Below are positions 53,584 through 60,520 of a stretch of DNA of 64,000 bases, piece after piece. Every line of letters starts with the position of its first letter. The stretch's first letter is position 1. The notes under the pieces are model-generated. The model saw only the letters and a program-made list of their open reading frames with translations. It ran no database searches and had not been told where the DNA came from. Source of the DNA: CAXBGS01 sp963975425 (GTDB lineage: Bacteria > Planctomycetota > Planctomycetia > Pirellulales > Pirellulaceae); NCBI GenBank assembly GCA_963975425.1, contig CAXBGS010000003.1:372001-436000 (forward strand), read 5' to 3'. Position numbers and translations under genes: made by a program.

Positions 53584-54497
53584 CGAGAACGCCTCCGCAA
53601 AACACTTTTGCGAAACGCCAAGTACTCGTGGATCGCGTCGGCGTAGGGCTGATCCGTGACGACTTGGACAAGGTCCACGCGATTCTTGCGACAAACAGCC
53701 GAAAGCGATTCGGCATGTTGGGCGAATCGGTCCAAGTACGTTTGTCGGATGGTCCTGGAATTGACCGTTTGTTCGTTGGATGAATTCTCTAAATCACGAA
53801 ACCGAGTTCGCTGCGTGAACGGAAAATCCATTTCGTCGCGGTCCAGCACTTGAAAGAGGATGACTTCGTGCCGCGCCACGCGGAACTGTGCAAGCGCACG
53901 ACCGATCGAGTCGACGTCGCCCATCGCATCGGTCAAAATCACCAACAGTCCGCGACGACCGAGTTTGGGGGCAACCTGCGTGAACACGGTCCCCAGGTCG
54001 GTTTCGTGTCGTGAAGCGTGGGACGCGAGAGCGGTTAGAATCGCTTTCATGTGCGACGGCCGGCTTCGCAGTGGAACATGGTCGCGAAGCTGGTCGTCGA
54101 AAGTGATGCAGCCGACGGCGTCCTGCTGGCCCAACATCAGAAATGACAGCGATGCGGCAAGACGCGTCGCGTATTCGTACTTGCTGATTCCCTGACTGCG
54201 TTCGCCCGTATACGCCATGGAACCACTCTGGTCGACCAACAGATGACAACGCAGATTCGTTTCTTCTTCGAACTCGCGGATGTACAGCCGATCGCTTTTG
54301 CCAAAAACCTTCCAATCGATATTTCTTAGCTCGTCACCGACCACATAGGGACGGTGCTCTTTGAATTCGACGCTATAGCCTTTATGCGGCGAACGGTGAT
54401 GCCCGGAACAGAATCCTTCCACGACACCGCGCGCGAACAGCTGAAGTGATGCGACCCGAGACAACTCGGCGGGCGTCAGCAGATCCAGGATGCGCAT
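53580..54497 (-). CDS. DUF58 domain protein
   Basis: About 305 residues, cytoplasmic. It begins MRILDLLTPAELSRVASLQL, the standard DUF58 start, and contains SPHKGYSVEFKEHRPYVVGD, LRNIDWKVFGKSDRLYIREF and the VWA-like strand CHLLVDQSGSMAYTGE with a MIDAS motif. The C-terminus holds NRVDLVQVVTDQPYADAIHE. The DUF58/BatB group usually works with a MoxR AAA+ ATPase, but the upstream neighbour here is a divergent ceramidase-like gene, so MoxR must be elsewhere or absent. The longer frame to 54977 overlaps that divergent gene and lacks a sensible start. It heads the VWA operon. Confidence 0.88.
   Translation of the reverse strand: MRILDLLTPAELSRVASLQLFARGVVEGFCSGHHRSPHKGYSVEFKEHRPYVVGDELRNIDWKVFGKSDRLYIREFEEETNLRCHLLVDQSGSMAYTGERSQGISKYEYATRLAASLSFLMLGQQDAVGCITFDDQLRDHVPLRSRPSHMKAILTALASHASRHETDLGTVFTQVAPKLGRRGLLVILTDAMGDVDSIGRALAQFRVARHEVILFQVLDRDEMDFPFTQRTRFRDLENSSNEQTVNSRTIRQTYLDRFAQHAESLSAVCRKNRVDLVQVVTDQPYADAIHEYLAFRKSVLRRRSR
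53592..53596 (-). promoter_or_regulatory. Shine-Dalgarno fixing the BatA-like start
   Basis: GGAGG (minus strand) lies 8 nt before ATG 53583, within the 3' end of the DUF58 gene. It decides against the longer frame open to 53694. Confidence 0.75.
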
Positions 54498-54615
54498 AGA
54501 AAGAAATAACAGCAGTTTGGCCAAGGTCGATTGTGAACCGCTATTATACGTTGATTCGCTAATTCTGGGTGCACACCATCCGATAGAAACCTGCCTCACT
54601 ATCCAGCCGATTCCT

Positions 54616-56733
54616 ATGCCAAACCTCGCCTCTCTACGCTCGCCCCTCGCCGCTGTGGTGGCGGTCTTTTGCCATGTCAGCTTCGCCGACATCGCTGCCG
54701 CCGAATTGTCCGTGGGGGCGGCGGTGGTGGACATCACGCCTGAACAGCTGCCGGTCCTAGTCAATGGTTCGATGACGGCAAGATACGCTGACGAAATAAA
54801 AACACACGTCAACGCACGTGCCATCGTCGTCGGTGACGGACAAAACAAAATCGCGATGGTCGTCGTCGACAGTTGCATGGTTCCACAGGTCTTGCTGGAC
54901 GACGCCAAACATCGTGTCGCCAGTCGTGTCGGCATTCCCGCAGACCACATCATGATCTCTGCGACGCACACACACACCGCACCGTCCGCGTTCAGCGCCC
55001 TGGGGACACCGGCGGACGAGAACTACGTTCCTTTTCTACGTGAAAGGCTGGTCGAATCCATCGCCCAGGCGGCAGAAAAAATGCAGCCGGCGCGAGTGGG
55101 CTGGGGCAGTGCGATGGCGCCGGAATTCACGGCGCTGCGCCGCTGGATTCGACGCCCCGACCGCATTGATCTCGATCCGTTCGGCAATCCGACCGTACGA
55201 GCGAATATGCACGCTGCTAGAACCCCCGACGACGTGATCGGCCCGTCCGGCCCCGAAGACCCAGAACTGTCGATGATCGCTTTCGAATCGCTGGACGGAG
55301 AACCAATAGCCGTTCTTGCCAATTTCTCGATGCACTACTTTCAAGACCAACCAATCAGCGCCGACTATTTCGGTTTGTTCTGTGATGCGATGCAACGAAA
55401 AATATCGCCGGACGTCGTCGTGGCGATGTCGCACGGCTGCAGCGGCGATATCTGGCGTCGCGACTACGCGGCGGGCGAGACCGGACTGGAACATACGATT
55501 GACACGTTCGCACAAGGCCTAGCCGACATCGCGATGGAAACGTTTCGATCCATCACGTATGACCAGGTTGACGATATCGAGATGGCAGAATCACGCTTGC
55601 CAATGCGATATCGAGTTCCCGATGCACAGCGTTTGCAATGGGCACAAGAAATCGTCGACGGACTCAACGGCGAGCTTCCTAAGAAGCGGCCAGAGATCTA
55701 TGCCCTCGAACAAGTCTTGTTGCACAAAATGCAAACCACCAAAGTCGTCGTTCAAGCGATCCGAATCGGAAAGATTGCAATCGTAACCACGCCGAACGAA
55801 ACGTACGCACTGACGGGGCTAAAGTTCAAACATCAGAGCCCACTCGATCAGACCATGGTGATCGAACTTGCCAACGGTGCCGATGGATACATTCCGCCGC
55901 CGGAACAACATCACCTGGGCGGATACAACACATGGGCAGCACGTTCGGCAGGACTTGAGGTACAGGCCGAACCTAAAATCGTTGCCGCCGGCCTGCGGCT
56001 GTTGGAGGACGTTTCGGGGCAACCCCGTCGAATTAACAAAGAATCGATCGGGACGGCGGCGGAATCAATCCTGAAAGCCAATCCAATTGCCTATTGGCGG
56101 ATGGCCGAGATGCAAGGTTCCATCGCGGCCGACGCATCGGGCAATGAACGTCATGCAATGTACGAACCCGGCGTTGTCTTTTTTCTCGAAGGCCCACCGT
56201 TACCTTTCACACGGCCGGGCCAACAGAACCGCTGCGCCCATTTCGCCGGTGGCCGAATGCATTGGCAATCCGGTGCGATGAACGATGAGTACACGGTCGT
56301 GCTGTCGATCTGGAATGGCATGCCGACCGATGCCCGAGAAACAACCGGATGGTTCTTTTCGCGCGATTTCGATAGCGGAATCAGTCGCGTCGGCGAGCAT
56401 CTTGGCATCACCGGCACGGCCAACGAACCCGGCCGACTCGTTTGGCAACGGGGCACCGATTCGGAAACAAGCGTCGGCCGTACGCCGATCGAGCAACGAA
56501 CCTGGAACCAAGTCGTGCTGGTGCGGTCGAATGACCGCGTCCGCGTTTTTCTCAATGGCAATCCAGAGCCGGAAATCGATACTCGGCTTCAAGGATCCAA
56601 AGGAACAGCGCCGAGTATCTTCATCGGCGGCCGCAGCGACAACGAATCGAATTTTGAAGGACGCATCGATGAAGTTGCCGTTTTCGATCGAGCGTTGTCA
56701 AAGGACAAAGCCGTTGACTTTAGTCGCCAGTGA
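54616..56733 (+). CDS. Neutral ceramidase-like protein with C-terminal LamG domain
   Basis: About 705 residues, exported (LAAVVAVFCHVSFADIAAAE). The first about 430 residues match the neutral/alkaline ceramidase N-terminal fold: LSVGAAVVDITPEQLPVLVN, then the metal motif ISATHTHTAPSAFS, FSMHYFQDQP, and VVAMSHGCSGDIWRRD. The C-terminal about 210 residues are LamG/concanavalin-like (NPIAYWRMAEMQGSIAADAS, ending FEGRIDEVAVFDRALSKDKA). True ceramidases act on sphingolipids; planctomycete relatives may hydrolyse other amides or esters. The lectin-like tail could target it to a glycan. ATG 54616 is chosen for its signal peptide. It is divergent from DUF58 and ends at a terminator. Confidence 0.85.
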   Translation: MPNLASLRSPLAAVVAVFCHVSFADIAAAELSVGAAVVDITPEQLPVLVNGSMTARYADEIKTHVNARAIVVGDGQNKIAMVVVDSCMVPQVLLDDAKHRVASRVGIPADHIMISATHTHTAPSAFSALGTPADENYVPFLRERLVESIAQAAEKMQPARVGWGSAMAPEFTALRRWIRRPDRIDLDPFGNPTVRANMHAARTPDDVIGPSGPEDPELSMIAFESLDGEPIAVLANFSMHYFQDQPISADYFGLFCDAMQRKISPDVVVAMSHGCSGDIWRRDYAAGETGLEHTIDTFAQGLADIAMETFRSITYDQVDDIEMAESRLPMRYRVPDAQRLQWAQEIVDGLNGELPKKRPEIYALEQVLLHKMQTTKVVVQAIRIGKIAIVTTPNETYALTGLKFKHQSPLDQTMVIELANGADGYIPPPEQHHLGGYNTWAARSAGLEVQAEPKIVAAGLRLLEDVSGQPRRINKESIGTAAESILKANPIAYWRMAEMQGSIAADASGNERHAMYEPGVVFFLEGPPLPFTRPGQQNRCAHFAGGRMHWQSGAMNDEYTVVLSIWNGMPTDARETTGWFFSRDFDSGISRVGEHLGITGTANEPGRLVWQRGTDSETSVGRTPIEQRTWNQVVLVRSNDRVRVFLNGNPEPEIDTRLQGSKGTAPSIFIGGRSDNESNFEGRIDEVAVFDRALSKDKAVDFSRQ

Positions 56734-56756
56734 ACGATTCCGAGAAAGGAAGAATC

Positions 56757-56787
56757 AAAATTCAGTCGCACACGGTGACTGAATTTT
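56757..56787. terminator. Bidirectional Rho-independent terminator
   Basis: AAAATTCAGTC (56757-56767) and GACTGAATTTT (56777-56787) form a perfect 11-bp stem with a 9-nt loop. The A-rich left and T-rich right ends provide short U-tracts on both strands. It lies between the convergent ceramidase-like and platform-protein genes. Confidence 0.8.
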
Positions 56788-56888
56788 CGATGCGGTCCCC
56801 CACGGCCGAGCCCACAGCGCCAGAAACCAATTTCGATTCGCTTGGCAAAGTTCGCAATCGCGAAACCTTGGCCGGGACGAATCGATGA

Positions 56889-58106
56889 TTACAGCGACGT
56901 GCTGCTTTTGAGAACTGGGATGAGCAGCGCCATGACGACGGCCAAAACCATCACAGCCATGATCAACAGCATGATGGGCTCGAGCAGTCGGACAAACAAA
57001 TCGAGTCGCCGGAAAGTAACCTTTTCCAGCGAATCGGCAATGTCTGGCAGGACAGTGTCCAGCGAGTTACTTTCCTCTCCCACGCTGATCATCTCGACCA
57101 CTGCGATCGGAAAGTGGCCCGATGCACGCAGTGGCGAGGCAAGACTTTCGCCACTGCGAATGTTCTCAGTCGCGTCTTCGATCGACTTGCTCAACAGACG
57201 ATTACCCGCGGCGCTGCGGCTGATTTCCAGCGACTTCAAAATGGGCACGCCGTTACCCAACAAGGTTCCCAGCACACGGCAGAATCGGGCCACGGCAAGA
57301 TTCATCAAGATGCCGCCGAGCACCGGGACCTTCAGCTTTGCACGGTCGGCGAATTCCTTTCCCGCTTCGGTCGCAAGTTGGATCTTGATGACAAAAAAGA
57401 TGACGAGAATCGCCACAAGGATCATCCAGCCATAGTTCTGCAGCGCGTTGCTAAACGTCAGCAACCACTCGGTCATCGCGGGCATCTCTCCCTTTTGTCG
57501 CAGCCGGTCGAACAGCATGTCAAACTTGGGGACAAAGAACACCAACAGCGCTGACACGACGACGGTACCAACGGAGAACAGAAAGATGGGATAGGCCAGG
57601 GCGCTAACGGTTCGCCCTTTGAGGTCTTCTTGCAGTTCGGTGAACGTGCCGACACGGTCGAGCGCGTCTTCTAAGAATCCGCCTTCGGTACCAGCGCGAA
57701 CCATGTTGACACCCATCTCGCTGAAGACGCCCGGGAAGCGAGCCATTGCATCGCCGATCGGCTCACCATCCTCCACTCGATTCTTGATGTCACTGACAAC
57801 TTCACTAAGCGTTTCGTTGCTCGATTGGCTTCCCAACACGGTCAGCGACCGGATCATGGGCACGCCGTTGCGCAGCAGCGAAGCGAGCTGACCATAAAAG
57901 GTCGCCATCACTTGGCCTTTTACCTTCTTGCGCCCGCCACGCATGATCGCCAGGCCGCCACCGCTGGCCGTCGTATTGCGCACGTTGACCGGAAACAACG
58001 ATCGTTCCGACAGAATCGCCGTCACTTCGCGTTCACCGTTGGCCTCGATTGTTCCGGTAACCTGTTTGCCCGACATGTCACGAGCGGTATAGGCAAAAGT
58101 AGGCAT
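56889..58106 (-). CDS. gspF: Type II secretion / type IV pilus inner-membrane platform protein
   Basis: A 405-residue GspF/PilC-family protein that organises the inner-membrane platform on which pseudopilins are assembled. It begins MPTFAYTARDMSGKQVTGTI, as most family members do. Two T2SSF repeats follow: the first around ATFYGQLASLLRNGVPMIRS, the second around ARFCRVLGTLLGNGVPILKS. Membrane segments include FLFSVGTVVVSALLVFFVP, NYGWMILVAILVIFFVIKI and LLEPIMLLIMAVMVLAVVMA near the C-terminus. It lies 113 bp downstream of the ATPase gene, the usual E then F order. No pseudopilin gene is seen in the window. Confidence 0.92.
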   Translation of the reverse strand: MPTFAYTARDMSGKQVTGTIEANGEREVTAILSERSLFPVNVRNTTASGGGLAIMRGGRKKVKGQVMATFYGQLASLLRNGVPMIRSLTVLGSQSSNETLSEVVSDIKNRVEDGEPIGDAMARFPGVFSEMGVNMVRAGTEGGFLEDALDRVGTFTELQEDLKGRTVSALAYPIFLFSVGTVVVSALLVFFVPKFDMLFDRLRQKGEMPAMTEWLLTFSNALQNYGWMILVAILVIFFVIKIQLATEAGKEFADRAKLKVPVLGGILMNLAVARFCRVLGTLLGNGVPILKSLEISRSAAGNRLLSKSIEDATENIRSGESLASPLRASGHFPIAVVEMISVGEESNSLDTVLPDIADSLEKVTFRRLDLFVRLLEPIMLLIMAVMVLAVVMALLIPVLKSSTSL

Positions 58107-58219
58107 TGGAGAGGTGGGAAAGTTAAAGGTAAAAGTTTAAGTGTGACAAGCAACAGCAAGAGAGCCAGAGGTGCTCGATAACAAAAACCTGTTACCTTTC
58201 ACCTTTTCCCTCCAACCTT

Positions 58220-59914
58220 TTACAACGCTTCGCCCTTGGTAACGCGGAGCACTTCGTCGACGCTGGTATCGCCGGAAATCACTTTATCCCAGGCGTCCAT
58301 TCGCAAGGTTCTCATTCCGTTGGCGACGGCCGCTTTACGGACCTGCCAACTGCTGGCACGTTCCAGTGCAAGCTGTCGAATGTCGTCATTGGCCACCAGC
58401 AATTCATAGATACCCATCCGGCCGCTGTATCCGACTTGGCGGCACTCGCGACAACCGGGACTGCGATACATCGTGGTGTTGCCATCGACTCGGTCCCACG
58501 GAAAATCTTTGGGCATTTCGTCTTTTGTCGGCTGGTATGGTTCTTTGCAGTGAACACACAATCGTCGCAACAACCGCTGTGCCATCACCCCTTCGACCGT
58601 ACCGGCGACCAGGAATGGTTCGACGCCCATGTCTGCCATACGGGTAAACGCACCGGCGGCATCGTTGGTGTGCAGGGTACTGAAGACAAGGTGACCGGTC
58701 AGCGAAGCCTGAATCGCACTTTCGGCCGTCTCTAAATCTCGGATTTCACCGACGAGCACGACGTCGGGGTCATGACGCAGGATACTGCGCAGCGAATGAG
58801 CGAAGGTGAATCCGATTTTTGAGTGGACTTGGATTTGATTGATTCCGTCCAACTGATACTCGACCGGATCTTCGGTCGTGATGATCTTGGTCTCGGGCGA
58901 ACGGATCTGCAGCAGACTGCTGTACAGCGTCGTCGTTTTACCACTACCGGTTGGCCCCGTGACCAGAACAATTCCGTGCGGAAGCTCAATCAGCTTGCTG
59001 AACGTATCGTGAATTTCCTTGGACATCCCCAGTTTGCCGAGGTCAAAGACCATCGACGACTTATCCAGAATCCGCATGACCAGGCCTTCGCCGTGAATCA
59101 TCGGAATCACACTCATCCGAATGTCCACTTCGCGGCCTCGGACTCGCAGCTTGATGCGTCCGTCCTGCGGCAATCGCTTTTCGGCGATATTCAAATGAGC
59201 CATGATTTTCAAGCGGCTGATGATCGCTGCTTGAAAGCGGTTGATTTCCGGCGGGGTCGGTTGAGGGTGTAAAATACCGTCGATTCGGTACCGGATTGCA
59301 ATGCCGTCGGATTGCGTCTCGATGTGAACGTCACTGGTACGCGTTTCGATCGCTTCGAGCAGAATTTCGTTGACCAACCGAATGACGGAAGCCTCCTGAG
59401 CCATCTCGCTCAGTTCGCTGCCATCGGTTTCGATTTTTTCCAGCAGCTCGACATCCTCGTCTTCCTTGGCCGCCATCAGCCCTTCGACGGTCTCGCTACC
59501 GACGCCCAAGTGGCGTTTCATCAACCGCGCGATCTCTGCACGTTCGGCGACGATCGGGATAATGTTCCGCCCGGTCGCCGCGCTGGCCTCGTCCAACGGA
59601 TACAGGTCAAACGGATCCGAAGTTGCCACCACAATCGAGTCGTCCTCGAACCGGATCGGAAAGAGCGACTGGCGATAAATCAGTTTTTGCGGAAAGCCTT
59701 CCAACGCCGCCAAGTCAATTTCGGCTTCGCGCAGATCGATATAGTCCAACCCGACTTCTTCCGCGATCGCTCGCAGCGCGTCGGCCTCTTGGACATAGCC
59801 CAAGTCGACCGCGGCCTGCACGACCGTCGGAGCATCGGCGGCGCGGCTTTGCGTTAACTGTTCGTCGCTGAGAAGACCGCGACGTTTTAGGATTTCACCG
59901 GCATGCATGATCAT
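58220..59914 (-). CDS. gspE: Type II secretion / type IV pilus assembly ATPase
   Basis: A 564-residue GspE/PilB-type AAA+ ATPase that powers pseudopilus assembly at the inner membrane. An MshEN/T2SSE N-terminal domain covers about 1-150 (LLSDEQLTQSRAADAPTVV). The ATPase domain has Walker A GPTGSGKTTTLYSSLL, an Asp box region TEDPVEYQLDGINQIQV, Walker B DPDVVLVGEIRDLETAESA and the His box LVFSTLHTNDAAGAFTRMAD. A tetracysteine zinc motif is present (RRLCVHCKEPYQ and GCRECRQVGYSGRMGIYELL). Start ATG 59914 or 59908. A 606-bp repeat-rich gap separates it from the upstream secretin gene. Confidence 0.94.
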   Translation of the reverse strand: MIMHAGEILKRRGLLSDEQLTQSRAADAPTVVQAAVDLGYVQEADALRAIAEEVGLDYIDLREAEIDLAALEGFPQKLIYRQSLFPIRFEDDSIVVATSDPFDLYPLDEASAATGRNIIPIVAERAEIARLMKRHLGVGSETVEGLMAAKEDEDVELLEKIETDGSELSEMAQEASVIRLVNEILLEAIETRTSDVHIETQSDGIAIRYRIDGILHPQPTPPEINRFQAAIISRLKIMAHLNIAEKRLPQDGRIKLRVRGREVDIRMSVIPMIHGEGLVMRILDKSSMVFDLGKLGMSKEIHDTFSKLIELPHGIVLVTGPTGSGKTTTLYSSLLQIRSPETKIITTEDPVEYQLDGINQIQVHSKIGFTFAHSLRSILRHDPDVVLVGEIRDLETAESAIQASLTGHLVFSTLHTNDAAGAFTRMADMGVEPFLVAGTVEGVMAQRLLRRLCVHCKEPYQPTKDEMPKDFPWDRVDGNTTMYRSPGCRECRQVGYSGRMGIYELLVANDDIRQLALERASSWQVRKAAVANGMRTLRMDAWDKVISGDTSVDEVLRVTKGEAL

Positions 59915-60520
59915 GAAAGTATAAACTCACTGAGTGTGAGGCGTTGGATTGCGTCGATTCATTGGGTGGTCATCACAGACCAAGGATGCTGTCACCGGAG
60001 CAACGGTTGCGGTGCATCGGTTTCTGTCACAGGACGACCCAACGAATATTAGTTCAAATGGCCGCCGAATGAGCAATCCGAATGAGCAATCTGATCGACA
60101 CATCACAGGACGGATGTCCGGTTGCCGTGTAGGTAGGTGATCAACGGGTAGGTAGGTGTCTGACTTGTCGGCAGGTGCTGATCTGGAAAGACCGTTGCTT
60201 GTCTGACCGAAATGAGTGATTTGTGCTGGTGTTTGAACTGTCGGAAAATGGAGTTCACGGAAGAAATCGGGACGCGGGAAAAATGAATCGACGAAAGTTC
60301 AAGTCAACGATAATGGGGGTCAGCGACAACGAAAGTCGACAATGTTTCGAGTCGACCAAAATTTGAGACGGCGATGTTTCGAGTCGACAGTCTTGCGAGT
60401 CAACAAGGTCTTGAGTCAACGGGGTTTTGAGTCAACGGGGCGGTGCGAATCGATCGTCGGAAAATGGTATCGATGAATTCTCGTTTGCCCCCATCACATA
60501 GCCTCCGGGCCATCGCCGGC
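59915..60520. other. Repeat-rich intergenic region between secretin and ATPase genes
   Basis: About 606 bp with no credible gene. It contains a 16-bp-period array (60277-60436), two copies of GAATGAGCAATC at 60067 and 60080, and two copies of GTAGGTAGGTG at 60129 and 60148. The layout suggests a regulatory or structural DNA region and an independent promoter for the ATPase and platform genes. Confidence 0.7.
60277..60436. repeat. Degenerate 16-bp tandem array, ten units
   Basis: An 8-bp core, consensus GAGTCRAC, recurs at 60285, 60301, 60317, 60333, 60349, 60365, 60381, 60397, 60413 and 60429, that is ten times at an exact 16-bp period. Cores read in order: gaatcgac, aagtcaac, gggtcagc, aagtcgac, gagtcgac, gagacggc, gagtcgac, then gagtcaac three times. 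The 8-bp spacers are T-rich and variable (for example AATGTTTC, GATGTTTC, GGGGTTTT). On the minus strand, the direction of the flanking genes, four cores read GTTGAC. The array ends about 85 bp beyond the secretin stop. Confidence 0.85.

Noticed and set aside
54498..54977. N-terminal extension of the DUF58 protein
   Set aside because: It overlaps the divergent ceramidase-like coding region, and DUF58 proteins start with the MRILDLL-type sequence found at 54497.
60277..60436. CRISPR array
   Set aside because: The period is only 16 bp with an 8-bp degenerate core and short spacers. CRISPR repeats are longer and near-identical, with unique spacers of about 30 bp, and no cas gene is present.
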